A stretch of 64,000 bases of DNA, from assembly GCA_017512145.1 (NCBI GenBank), contig JAFWHB010000033.1, positions 1 through 64,000 of the forward strand, read 5' to 3'. The notes under the pieces are model-generated. The model saw nothing but the letters and a program-made list of their open reading frames with translations, was not told the DNA's origin and made no database searches. Each line of letters begins with the position of its first letter. Position 1 is the first letter of the stretch. The position numbers and the translations under genes were made by a program. Source of the stretch: Mogibacterium sp. (GTDB taxonomy: Bacteria; Bacillota; Clostridia; Peptostreptococcales; Anaerovoracaceae). Of this stretch, positions 34,901 through 43,158 are shown one piece after another.

Positions 34901-37900
34901 GTGATCTGGACCTTGACCTCATCAGTTACTGCTGTAACTGTCAGAGTTCCTTCAACCTTGCTGATCTCATAGTTGTCAGCCTTGGTTCCTTCGTTCAGAG
35001 TGTAGGTGAATGCATTCGGGCTGCTTCCCTTCTCTGTGCGGGTTCCGGTTACATCGAATGTAGCGCCTTCGCCTTCTACAAATCCGTCACCTGTTACTGT
35101 TACTTCGTCATTTGTCAGCGGCTGTCCGTCATAGACCTTCTCGTCTGTTGCGGATGTCAGTACTACTGATCTCTTGCTGATCTCGAGTGTTCCGTCTTCG
35201 ATGATGAACTCAACTTCTGCAAAGTTCTCGTTCTTGTTGACAAAGTCAGCTGCGGTGATTTCCATCGGATAGCTGCCTGCGTCTGTTCCGCTTACGGTTG
35301 CATTACCTGTGAACTCGAAGTCTGCTTCTGTGTACATTGGGTTTGAGATGCTCTGAACTGTGTAGCCAGATACTGTCTCCTCGATTCCATCGTACATCTT
35401 GCTTCCTGAGTTCTCTCTGATTCTTACAGTGACCTTATCAGTCTGTGCTGTTACAGTCAGAGTTCCTTCAACAGTGCTGATCTCATAGTTGTCAGCCTTT
35501 GTGCCGTTGTTCAGAGTGTAGGTGAATGCATTCGGGCTGCTTCCCTTCTCTGTCTGGCTTCCTGTTACTTCGTAGCTTGCGCCTTCGCCTGTTGCGAATC
35601 CGTCGCCGGATACTGTTACTTCGTCATTTGTCAGAGGCTGTCCGTCGTAAACCTTCTCGTCTGATGCGGAGGTCAGGATGACTGATCTCTTGCTGATCTC
35701 GAGTGTTCCGTCTACGATGATGAACTCTACGTTAGTGAAGTTCTTGCTGTGGTTAACGAAATCTTCTGCCTTGAGCTCCATTGGGTAGCTGCCGGCGTCT
35801 GTTCCGCTTACTGCTGCATTGCCTGTGAACTCGAAGTCTTCTTCTGTGTACAGTGGGTTGCTGATCGAAACTGTGTAACCAGTTACGCTCTTAGCTGTTC
35901 CATCGTACTTCTCGCTTCCGGAGTTCTCTGTGATAGTTACTGTTACCTTGTCGGTGCTCTCAGTTACTGTCAGAGTTCCTTCAACCTTGCTGATCTCATA
36001 GTTGTCAGCCTTTGTGCCGTCATTCAGAGTGTAGGTGAACGCATTAGCGCTGCTGCCCTTCTCTGTCTGGCTTCCGGTTACACTGTAGCTTGCGCCTTCG
36101 CCTGTTGCGAATCCGTCGCCGGATACTGTTACTTCGTCATTTGTGAGTGCTGTTCCGTCGTAAACCTTCTCGTCTGTTGCAGATGTCAGGATGACTGATC
36201 TCTTGCTGATCTCGAGTGTTCCGTCTACGATCACGAACTCTACGTTAGTGAAGTTTGCGCTCTTGTTAGCGAAATCTGTTGCTGCGAGCTCCATTGGGTA
36301 GCTGCCTGCGTCTGTTCCGCTTACTGCTGCATTACCTGTGAACTCGAAGTCTGCTTCTGTGTACAGTGGGTTGCTGATCGAAACTGTGTAACCAGTTACG
36401 CTCTTAGCTGCTCCATCATACTTCTCGCTGCCTGAGTTCTCTGTGATAGTTACTGTTACTTTGCTTGTGACAGGTGTGATTGTCAGTGTTCCCTCTTCAT
36501 ATGTAGGTACATAGTATGCAGGGAGTCCTTCAATTTCCGGATGCTGGTAAGCCCTCGGACTCTCAGATACCTCAGTGATCGAAGGCGCCTCTTCGAGCAT
36601 TGCCTCGATGATCGCTTTGTCTGTTGTATTGAGTGCTCCGGATACTCCATACTCACCGTTAAGCGGCTGTCCGTCATAGACCTTGCTGTCTGTCTTAGCT
36701 GTGATGGTGAGTGGCAGTGTGTAGTAGATCTTGATGATGTTGTCACCGGATGTAACTGTTACTGCCTGCGCAGGATCATAGCTGTTGACTGTCAGATCTT
36801 TCTCGAGATACTTAGTCTCAGGTGTTGCAGTAAATGTGCTGCCGACCTGCTGATCTGCGAATGTATCTGTCTTGAATGCCTCTTCTTCTCCGAGGAGGTA
36901 GTGCTCTACTGTAACCTCAGCCTTGGAGTGGTTGAAGTAAAGCTTGAGTACTGTGCTTCCGTCTGCTGCTACTGTTGCTGAGAGTACGCTTGGATCTCCG
37001 GTTACGAGTTCATACTCGCCGCCCTTAGTCTGAGCCTTATCAGCAGCTGTAGCTTCTACTGTTTCGCCTGTCTTCGCAGTGCGTGTCTCTGACAGCTCTG
37101 CATCCTTGATGTAGTCTGTGCCGTCCTCATTCTGGTACCAGAACTCTACGTTGTAGTTAACATCTGCAGCTTCCCACTTTGCATAGAGCGCATGGTGCTG
37201 TGTTCCGTCTCCTACGAGGTTCTCGTCAGCTGCTACCTGAGTTGCAGCCTCGCCGCCATTATGAGTGTAGCCTTCGCCTGTGTATGTGAGCCAAAGCTCT
37301 GTGAGTGTTGTTGTAGGTCCATTTTCTTCAATTCCACGGATCCATCCCTTGAACTCGTAACCTGTGCGGGTAGGAGCTGCAGGAATATTAACCGCTTCAT
37401 TGATCTTGATGTTCTCACTCTTATCAACCAGTCCGCCATCATAGTTATTGTACCAGTTGATGTATGTGAGGATTTCCTTGTCTTTCTCGATGTACTCGGC
37501 TCTGAGCTGGATGTAGAACTCTTTGTCTATTCCATCGCCGGTATCTACGATATCTACCTGCTTAGCGTAGCTCTTATTGACCTGGAATGTGTCGCCAGGG
37601 AATACTGTCTCTTCAGTATCTTCATAAGCGCCTGCTTCAGCATTCCACTTCTGGATTACCCAGTGGCTGAATACTTTCTCTGTGTCAGTTGCTGTAGCGC
37701 CGCTGCCTGCGACTGCCTCAGCCTGATCTGTGTAGTAATTAGGATCTGTTGGTGCTCCGGTTCCCTGTCCTGCATCGTAGATGACCTGGATTCCCTTGGA
37801 ACCATCGAGCTTGCTGCGCCACTTTGCATACAGATCGAGCTTGCCGATGACTGAGTCGCGGCTTGCATCTGTGTATGCTACTGCGTAACCGTTCGAGATG

Positions 37901-40900
37901 AGTGTCTCGTTCAGTTCGAATACTGAGAAATCGTATGCTTTGGTCAGTGCCTCATCTGCATACCATCCTACGAGGTCAAAGTTCTCTCTGGAAGCTCCAG
38001 GATCGCCGACTTTGTCGCCGTAGTCTGCGCGGAAGGACTCTGCCTGTCCGCCTTCTGTAGCATACTGTACAGGGTCTGCTTCGCTGTCGTTCGGATGCAG
38101 CTGTACTGCGAATTCGCTTGCTACCCACTTAGCGTAAACTGTTACGTTGTTTGCAGGCATCTTGTCGAAATCGTACTTGGTGCTGCAGCCCTCATCTGCG
38201 TACCATCCGAGGAATACATATCCTGCGCGGGATGGTGTGTAAGATCCTCTGCCGGAGATGTCTGACTGATATGGGATGTTAGTCGCATCTGTGAAAGCTG
38301 ACTCCGGAAGCTTGTCCTCTTCGATCGGAGCGAACTGTCCGTCAGTGTACTTGCCATATACGCCGTCAGTGTAGTTGATCTCGTAATTGTTGCGAGTGTA
38401 GTAGAACCTGATAGTTCCGCCATTACCCGGGTCTGCCTGGCCTTGTCTGTTGAAAGCAGGATCAGATCCGAATTTGGTGAAGCCAGGGAGATCGATGAAG
38501 TCCTCGTCTTCTGTGAAGAAGTTGTACTTCGCAGTGATGGTATTGCCCTGCTTCACGAAGTTACGGCCATTCCATGTTCTTTCTGTTGTCTGCTCAGGGA
38601 GCTTCTCAACATAGAACTCCATGTACATGGTGTCTTTGCCGGCACCTGTATCTCTGTAGAACGTAACATCCTCATCCGGCATGATATCTATGTATACCAT
38701 TACCTGATTGTATGTGTTGCTGTTCTGCGGATCCCATCTCCAGCCTGCCTGAGCACCATTGTCTGTGATCGGGAAGTTGCTGCCGATGTTCTCTCCATAA
38801 CGTGCTGTGATTGTCTTGTATACAGTGCCGTATCTGTCCTGTCTGAAGGTCAGTGTATGCTCGTTGCGGTCAAAGTATACATTGATTACTGTGTTGCCCT
38901 CTGCTGCAACTGCCGTCTGTGGATCGAATCCGTTTGCATTCGGCTTAGTTGTGCTGAGGTGGAAACCTTCAAAGCTTACGTCTGTGTAATTGTTGTTGCT
39001 TGTGTAAACACGAGCTGTTCTGTTGTTACCGGCTCCTCTTGCAGTGATCTGGTATGTGTTGTTTCCAACTGTTGCATTGTTAACGGTGATGGTCCTTTCA
39101 TAGTCATACTTTGTCAGGTCCTCAACGTTCTGCTTCCAGATTACTACGCTGTAGCTTGCTGATGCCTTCTTGCTCCACTTGCCGTAGACTGTTGTGGTCT
39201 TTTCGAGCTCCTTATTGAAGTCGAATTCTTCGCCTGCAACCTGTCCGTCTCTTGCAGCTGGATCAGCATCTTCTGTGTACCATCCGTCGAAGTTGTAGCC
39301 TGCGCGGGTCGGTGCTTCAGGAACGACCGGCTTGTCGCCTCTCTGTACGAACTGTGGCTGAGTGTATGTAGCACTCTTCATGTTGTCCGCGAAAGTGAGC
39401 CAGTATCCTACTCCGACTTTGGCCTTGAGAGTAACATCCTTCGATACGCTGAATGACTGACCGTTCTCATACAGTTCTTTGCTATCCTGGTCTTCCCAGC
39501 CGAGGAACTCAGCTGTTGTTCCGAGAGCTGCATACTCAGGCTTTACATATGGAATGTAAGCGAGGTTTGCTGTGTAGCTGTGTGCGCTTGTGTCATTCAT
39601 TGGATAGAGCAGGTGCTCTGTCTTGAGTGTTACGCCTTCTTCATCGAGGTAAGTGATGATGTATGATTCGAAAACCATAGCATAGTATGTTACCTCATCT
39701 CCGTCCTTGAAGCCTTCCTTGCCGAGTGCCTGGACTACTTCATCTCTTACTGTTGCGATTGTCTTGCCGTTTGCAGCATCTTCTTTGCCGTAGTTCTGCT
39801 TGTCAGTCCATCCCATGAACATTGCGCCTGACGGGATCTCGCCTACGCCAGGATCGTAGATGTACTGCTCGATGTGAGTTGCAGCCTGTCTCTCGTTGAT
39901 CTGCATTGAAGCTGTAGTTCCGTCGGCTTTGACAAAGTTGACTGTAAGTCTTGCGTCTTCGCCTTCTTCTACTACTACGTAGATCGAGAAGTTGTCTGAT
40001 ACAAAGCTTGCTGTGCTGCCGGATACGCTTCCGTTGTCAGCCATCTCAGCTGCGCCGCTGTCTGCGATGTGGAGGACTGATGGATTCTCAGCCTTCTTGA
40101 TCTCGCTGGATACAAACTTGACGCTGATAGCCTTCTTAGGTGTAACTTCCTTGCCGTCCTTGTCGTAGAATGTGATGTCTACTGCCTTGACGACTTCTGC
40201 GTTCTCGCCCATTGTAGCTTTGACTGCGCCTTCGACTGCAGATGCTGCTACTGGAGTGATAACTACCTTGACGCCCTCAGGAAGTGCTCCTTCTGGTGCG
40301 TTGATTCTGACTGTCATTCCTCCTACTGATTCGGAGTGCTTGAATTCAGGGAATTTCTCTTCCTCTTCTTCTGGCTCTTCTTCAGTGAGTTCTTCTGTCA
40401 TTTCGAGTGGCTGCTCTGTGAGCTGCTCTTCTGTAGGTTCGCCGGATGCTTCTTCGTCCGGTGCTCTTGCCTGCTCAAGATCGATCTGCTCTGAAGCGTT
40501 CATGCTCTTGTCTTCAGATGGGATCTGACCCTGTTCAGGCTCTTCCGTCTGCTCTGGTACAGCTGGCTGAGCTGGTGCGACTGCTGGTTCGGAGGCCTGC
40601 TCTGCTGCCGCTTTTTCCTCAGCTGCTTTCTGTGCTGCTGCTTCTGCCGCTGCCTTTTCTTCAGCAGCTTTCTTGGCTGCTGCTTCAGCTGCTGCTTTTT
40701 CTTCAGCCGCCTTCTTGGCTGCTGCTTCAGCTGCTGCCTTTTCTTCAGCTGCCTTCTTAGCTGCTTCTTCTGCGGCCTTGTCTTCCTGAACAGCTTCTAC
40801 TGAAGTGCCCGCATCTTCCGGACCCTCAGCGAAGACCTGTACTGTGAAGGTGTACTGCATCAGCATTGAGAATACCATGAGCATAGACAGGAATTTCTTG

Positions 40901-40914
40901 AATCTAGGTTTCAT
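31987..40914 (-). CDS. 2975-residue InlB/MBG/DUF11-repeat surface protein with three-TM anchor
   Basis: The signal peptide ends near VFA (29); ribosome site GGAAAGGGG precedes the ATG. Residues about 42-109 are a helical stalk of 14-residue units (KKAAEEKAAAEAAA type). An acidic linker follows, then InlB/Listeria-Bacteroides repeats (about 340-1240; GYNFDGWYTED pattern). MucBP-like segments follow (EVTVEHYLLGEE). Four MBG-type units of 171 residues with KVYDG signatures span about 1480-2160. DUF11-like units of 118 residues (HLTVTKESDVEEGKKV) span about 2180-2670. A PNPNPG-rich wall-spanning linker precedes a C-terminal module of three hydrophobic segments with long acidic loops. No LPXTG is present. 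Promoter element C and a leader of about 300 bases lie upstream. Function is probably adhesion; the ligand is unknown. Confidence 0.88.
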   Translation of the reverse strand: MKPRFKKFLSMLMVFSMLMQYTFTVQVFAEGPEDAGTSVEAVQEDKAAEEAAKKAAEEKAAAEAAAKKAAEEKAAAEAAAKKAAEEKAAAEAAAQKAAEEKAAAEQASEPAVAPAQPAVPEQTEEPEQGQIPSEDKSMNASEQIDLEQARAPDEEASGEPTEEQLTEQPLEMTEELTEEEPEEEEEKFPEFKHSESVGGMTVRINAPEGALPEGVKVVITPVAASAVEGAVKATMGENAEVVKAVDITFYDKDGKEVTPKKAISVKFVSSEIKKAENPSVLHIADSGAAEMADNGSVSGSTASFVSDNFSIYVVVEEGEDARLTVNFVKADGTTASMQINERQAATHIEQYIYDPGVGEIPSGAMFMGWTDKQNYGKEDAANGKTIATVRDEVVQALGKEGFKDGDEVTYYAMVFESYIITYLDEEGVTLKTEHLLYPMNDTSAHSYTANLAYIPYVKPEYAALGTTAEFLGWEDQDSKELYENGQSFSVSKDVTLKAKVGVGYWLTFADNMKSATYTQPQFVQRGDKPVVPEAPTRAGYNFDGWYTEDADPAARDGQVAGEEFDFNKELEKTTTVYGKWSKKASASYSVVIWKQNVEDLTKYDYERTITVNNATVGNNTYQITARGAGNNRTARVYTSNNNYTDVSFEGFHLSTTKPNANGFDPQTAVAAEGNTVINVYFDRNEHTLTFRQDRYGTVYKTITARYGENIGSNFPITDNGAQAGWRWDPQNSNTYNQVMVYIDIMPDEDVTFYRDTGAGKDTMYMEFYVEKLPEQTTERTWNGRNFVKQGNTITAKYNFFTEDEDFIDLPGFTKFGSDPAFNRQGQADPGNGGTIRFYYTRNNYEINYTDGVYGKYTDGQFAPIEEDKLPESAFTDATNIPYQSDISGRGSYTPSRAGYVFLGWYADEGCSTKYDFDKMPANNVTVYAKWVASEFAVQLHPNDSEADPVQYATEGGQAESFRADYGDKVGDPGASRENFDLVGWYADEALTKAYDFSVFELNETLISNGYAVAYTDASRDSVIGKLDLYAKWRSKLDGSKGIQVIYDAGQGTGAPTDPNYYTDQAEAVAGSGATATDTEKVFSHWVIQKWNAEAGAYEDTEETVFPGDTFQVNKSYAKQVDIVDTGDGIDKEFYIQLRAEYIEKDKEILTYINWYNNYDGGLVDKSENIKINEAVNIPAAPTRTGYEFKGWIRGIEENGPTTTLTELWLTYTGEGYTHNGGEAATQVAADENLVGDGTQHHALYAKWEAADVNYNVEFWYQNEDGTDYIKDAELSETRTAKTGETVEATAADKAQTKGGEYELVTGDPSVLSATVAADGSTVLKLYFNHSKAEVTVEHYLLGEEEAFKTDTFADQQVGSTFTATPETKYLEKDLTVNSYDPAQAVTVTSGDNIIKIYYTLPLTITAKTDSKVYDGQPLNGEYGVSGALNTTDKAIIEAMLEEAPSITEVSESPRAYQHPEIEGLPAYYVPTYEEGTLTITPVTSKVTVTITENSGSEKYDGAAKSVTGYTVSISNPLYTEADFEFTGNAAVSGTDAGSYPMELAATDFANKSANFTNVEFVIVDGTLEISKRSVILTSATDEKVYDGTALTNDEVTVSGDGFATGEGASYSVTGSQTEKGSSANAFTYTLNDGTKADNYEISKVEGTLTVTESTDKVTVTITENSGSEKYDGTAKSVTGYTVSISNPLYTEEDFEFTGNAAVSGTDAGSYPMELKAEDFVNHSKNFTNVEFIIVDGTLEISKRSVILTSASDEKVYDGQPLTNDEVTVSGDGFATGEGASYEVTGSQTEKGSSPNAFTYTLNNGTKADNYEISTVEGTLTVTAQTDKVTVRIRENSGSKMYDGIEETVSGYTVQSISNPMYTEADFEFTGNATVSGTDAGSYPMEITAADFVNKNENFAEVEFIIEDGTLEISKRSVVLTSATDEKVYDGQPLTNDEVTVTGDGFVEGEGATFDVTGTRTEKGSSPNAFTYTLNEGTKADNYEISKVEGTLTVTAVTDEVKVQITENSGSAKYDGAEKKAEGYTVSINNSLYTEADFEFTGEAIVTGIDAGSYPMELAVADFNNLNPNFDNVTFEIIDGSLEISKREIKLTSATDSKVYDGTALTNDEVTVGGDGFAAGEGATYEVTGTQTLVGSSENTFTYTLNEGTKADNYTITTENGTLTVTDGTDPGDEEEVDPALVVNKTAENKAYALGEEVTFTITATNIYDKASTITLSEIAGVTLAKSEFEAAAGETVTTTATYTIKEADIVKGSFTNTVTAKLGEIEKTANATVETEAKNAHLTVTKESDVEEGKKVDLGEVITYTITVENDGNVTISGIQLTDTVAGYEPADITANLDKTTLAPGESATATFTHEVTEKDILAGSVKNEATAKGSDPEDKDPEVVPGTTDDPTVPKNAHLTVTKESDVEEGKKVELGEVITYTITVENDGNVTISGIQLTDTVAGYEPADITANLDKTTLAPGESATATFTHEVTEQDILAGSVKNEATAKGSDPEDKDPEVVPGTTDDPTVPKNAHLTVTKTSDVAADTKLKLGDKVTYTITVTNDGNLTISDVEIKDELPGFKFNDDAVTAFDALAPGESKSAEGTYIVTQADVDAGKVVNTAIAKGVDPEDKDPEVVPGTKDDPTVDPDARLAVTKTADKVSGVKAGELITYTVTVSNPGNVTISNIKLSDSLVSLGEAAFTLAPGASKVVTYGYVVTAANAAAGSVVNTAAANGTDPKGNAVNGRASVTVGTTAKEDTPDPNPNPGPNPRPNPRPNPNPNPGGGNPVVNPGAPDAAAAADIADDAVPQAEEPEAVEIDEPAVPLAQGAWALVNLICAALATIGAVIELFRKKEDDDEDEEDENGEGKDGEAKDAAKAAMAAAAKAAADADKADDSADEEDEEKDTRGRKMTIAKVIGALAAVASIVAFILTEDMSLPMILTDKWTLLMVVLFGGQIASAIGAKRAAKKDDEEDEDGKGGAGEGESGEGANA
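33364..34071 (-). repeat. Near-identical 354-bp repeats in the DUF11-like region
   Basis: Units beginning at 33364 and 33718 on the plus strand are almost identical in DNA over 118 codons. A third, diverged unit lies on the left. Such identity implies recent duplication or ongoing gene conversion. Confidence 0.8.
34660..36480 (-). repeat. MBG-type repeats of about 513 bp
   Basis: The landmark CTTGCTGATCTCGAGTG recurs near 34660, 35172, 35685 and 36200, so units are about 171 codons long. They encode paired MBG-like modules with KYDG and KVYDG signatures. Unit sequences are similar enough to recombine. Confidence 0.75.
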
Positions 40915-41216
40915 TTTGTTTCCCCTTTCCTGTTCTAAGAAATGATTGGTATTAGCTTAAAGTGATAATTGATAACTAGTTAGTGGTGTAAGTGCCTCCG
41001 TATTGGATCGGCACTTGGTTTGTATACGCGGTCTTAAGTGATGATGTTCATTTAACATCTGAACCGGCAAAGAATCTTGATGATTGGTGCTTTCATGTTC
41101 ATGCCCTCCCTGCACGCTTTTGATTTATGAAGATTTAATTATTGATCTGTTAGATGGGACCCGGAATCCTTCATGCCCGCCAGGGTGAGTATTTCCCTGT
41201 CCCTTTCTGTAGCTAT
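40915..41216. other. 5' leader of the 2975-residue protein
   Basis: About 300 bases between the ATG and promoter element C. CAGGG/CCCTG with a 9-base loop near 41186-41204 could form a hairpin close to the predicted mRNA start. I see no riboswitch that I can name. Confidence 0.35.
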
Positions 41217-41291
41217 ATGATAGCATTCATTTCGTCACGAAGACCGTCATTATTATAAGAAATAATGACGAATTTAAATCATATACGTGAC
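41217..41291 (-). promoter_or_regulatory. Promoter element C (CGTCAT boxes) of the 2975-residue protein
   Basis: CGTCAC at 41233-41238, CGTCAT at 41245-41250, ATGACG at 41265-41270, putative -10 TATCAT (minus) at 41222-41217, followed by ATAGCTACA as in element A (GTAGCTACA). A further GTGAC lies at 41287-41291. Spacings equal those of A, B and D. Confidence 0.7.
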
Positions 41292-41332
41292 TTTTTACTT
41301 GGAGTCAGCCTGTTTCCTCCTTTAACTGGCAT

Positions 41333-41346
41333 TTAGCGTACGCTAA
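41333..41346. other. 14-bp perfect palindrome TTAGCGTACGCTAA
   Basis: A perfect dyad without loop, upstream of promoter element C. Possible operator of a dimeric regulator. Nothing nearby names the regulator. Confidence 0.4.
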
Positions 41347-41541
41347 GCCTGTAAAGCAGGATCCACACTTCCCTTGTGATCCTTCACCTTCGTTATCCGG
41401 GTTGCCGCAGCTCCCGGTCCATATTGCTGAATGTAAAGACATGCAGAATACCAAGTGCATAACGCATACAGTTCACCCAGGAGCAACGATGCCGTAGGCA
41501 GACGCCGGATGTGCATGGCACGTCAAGCGCGTCTCCACTTT

Positions 41542-41643
41542 CAGGTGGACTTCGGCAACATCAAGCTTGCCTTCCCCTTTCAGGTGGACTTCGGCAACAT
41601 CAAGCGTGCCTACCACTTTCAAGTGGACTTCGGCAACATCAAG
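41542..41643. repeat. Three 39-bp tandem repeats
   Basis: CAGGTGGACTTCGGCAACAT-type units begin at 41542, 41581 and 41620. Between units CCACTTTCAAGTGG and related short palindromes occur. A plus-strand frame would read FQVDFGNIK three times, but it starts with a GTG without a ribosome site, so I treat this as non-coding. Confidence 0.75.
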
Positions 41644-41861
41644 CTAAGGGATATCTGCCAGGATCTCCCGTTTGCTCTCTGTAAGCTGAGTTGCAGCGAC
41701 CTTAACCAGTGGGACATTCCCGCATATGTTCCTTCTGAACCAGCCTGCAGAATCAGGCTGACTTCAAACTGGATACATCGGACCGGATGTTCCCTGGCCA
41801 AGACCGCAACGCCAAAGCTTCCAGAAGCTGCATTGCTGTCATGCTTGTTATTCTTGATTGA

Positions 41862-41937
41862 AGCATATCATTATTATCGTCATTATATTCGTCATTAGTA
41901 ATATATATCGTGACGAAATATTAAATATTTTTTGACG
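41862..41937 (-). promoter_or_regulatory. Promoter element D (CGTCAT boxes), orphan
   Basis: CGTCAT at 41878-41883 and 41890-41895, GTGACG at 41910-41915, putative -10 TATGCT (minus) at 41867-41862, and TTGACG near 41932. Spacings match the other three elements. No credible gene starts within the next 400 bases leftward. Confidence 0.6.
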
Positions 41938-42039
41938 ACTATGCTATTTTTTGTTCTAGACGCCTTGAGGATCCAGTCCAGGTGCTATTTTCAACGGAAA
42001 GAGCTTCAAAGGACGGACTTTGGATAACAGTCTTCGGAT

Positions 42040-42500
42040 AATGCATATCCGGCCTATTTTGATAGAAAGGAGTATTTTAGTAATACAACTTTGCTGAAAT
42101 CATTGAATCTGGAGTACTTGCCCAGCAGAGCAGTTGTGCCTTCTCGGATTCCAGGTTTATCTGTTAGGGGTAATTTGCCCGATTTAGGAAAAAACCACTA
42201 CAAAGTTAGTGGTCCATGCCCGTTTTTCGCGTCCTGACCACCAACACCTTGCTGTATCTGAGCATTGCGTTGATCCGTCCTATGAATCAAGTACTGCAAA
42301 ATCATCGATTTCAGCGGAAAAGGATTACTTTAGTAATCCAACTTTGCTGAAATCATTGAATCTGGAGTACTTGCCCAGCAGAGCAGTTGTACCTTCTCGG
42401 ATTCCAGGTTTATCTGTTAGGGGTAATTTGCCCGATTTAGGAAAAAACCACTACAAAGTTAGTGGTCCATGCCCGTTTTCATCAATCTGACCACCAACAC
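42040..42500. repeat. Second tandem pair of the dispersed repeat
   Basis: Copies from about 42068 to 42245 and 42321 to 42500, spaced about 253 bases, are nearly identical. Each contains AAAAAACCACTACAAAGTTA followed by GTGG, whose CCACTA/TAGTGG arms form a 6-bp hairpin. They share the start GGATTACTTT and the end CCACCAACACC with the 28522-28920 pair. Confidence 0.75.
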
Positions 42501-42556
42501 CAATGCTGCAGCCTTGACTCCGACCCACCTAAAGCTCGCACACTGAATCAGATCAA

Positions 42557-42587
42557 CAAAAAAAGAGCGCGGATATTCTCCACGCTC
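42557..42587 (-). terminator. Terminator of cdd
   Basis: GAGCG-C-GG (42565-42572) pairs with CC-A-CGCTC (42580-42587) apart from one mismatch; on the minus strand TTTTTTTG follows. A strong intrinsic terminator about 100 bases past the cdd stop. Confidence 0.85.
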
Positions 42588-42686
42588 TCGCCTGATCTGG
42601 ATTATTAATCCAATCATATTAGTATGTGTTCAGTTCAGATTAATTCTGTTCCCATTATGCTAATGCCATCTGTGGCTCGGAATTCT

Positions 42687-43145
42687 CTATTCGTCCAGAT
42701 CTTCCGGTCCAAAGCTCTCAGGCAGCAGCTGATCCAGAGTGAACTCCTTGTAATCATATGCTGACTTTGCACAGATTATAGGGAAGGTCTTCGGATCGCC
42801 GCAGAAGTCTCTCATGACCTGGCGGCAGACTCCACATGGTGTGCAGTAGTCGTGCTCCTCGAGATCCTCTGTGTCTGCTGCATTGAGTCCGCCGACTATA
42901 GCGATGGCTGTGATGCGGCGGTCGCCTTCAGCAACTGCACTGAAGATGGCATTGCGCTCGGCGCAGATCGTGCAGGAAAGAAGTGAACTCTCAACATTTA
43001 CTCCTGTGTAGATCTTGCCTGATGCTGTAAGAACAGCGGCAGCTACATTGTAGTGCGAGTATGGTGCGAATGAATTCGGGAGCTTGCTAAGAGCTTCGCG
43101 AATCAGCACCCTCTTCATATCATTATCAATAGTATAATCGTTCAT
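42687..43145 (-). CDS. cdd: Cytidine deaminase
   Basis: 152 residues. Zinc enzyme converting cytidine and deoxycytidine to uridine and deoxyuridine in pyrimidine salvage. The zinc/catalytic motifs are complete: CAERNAI (about 61-67; Cys ligand and catalytic Glu) and PCGVCRQ (about 103-109; two Cys ligands). GVNVESSLL before the first motif is the usual substrate-contact strand. Length is near the tetrameric bacterial type (about 130-150), with a slightly longer acidic C-terminus. Ribosome site GAGGG precedes the ATG. It lies 13 bases below the B3/B4 gene, so the two are probably co-transcribed. Confidence 0.95.
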   Translation of the reverse strand: MNDYTIDNDMKRVLIREALSKLPNSFAPYSHYNVAAAVLTASGKIYTGVNVESSLLSCTICAERNAIFSAVAEGDRRITAIAIVGGLNAADTEDLEEHDYCTPCGVCRQVMRDFCGDPKTFPIICAKSAYDYKEFTLDQLLPESFGPEDLDE

Positions 43146-43158
43146 AATTTGCCCTCTA

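Noticed and set aside
41455..41898. Plus-strand frame of 147 codons with three FQVDFGNIK repeats
   Set aside because: Starts with GTG without a ribosome site. The rest is unlike protein, and the repeats are better explained as palindromic DNA repeats.
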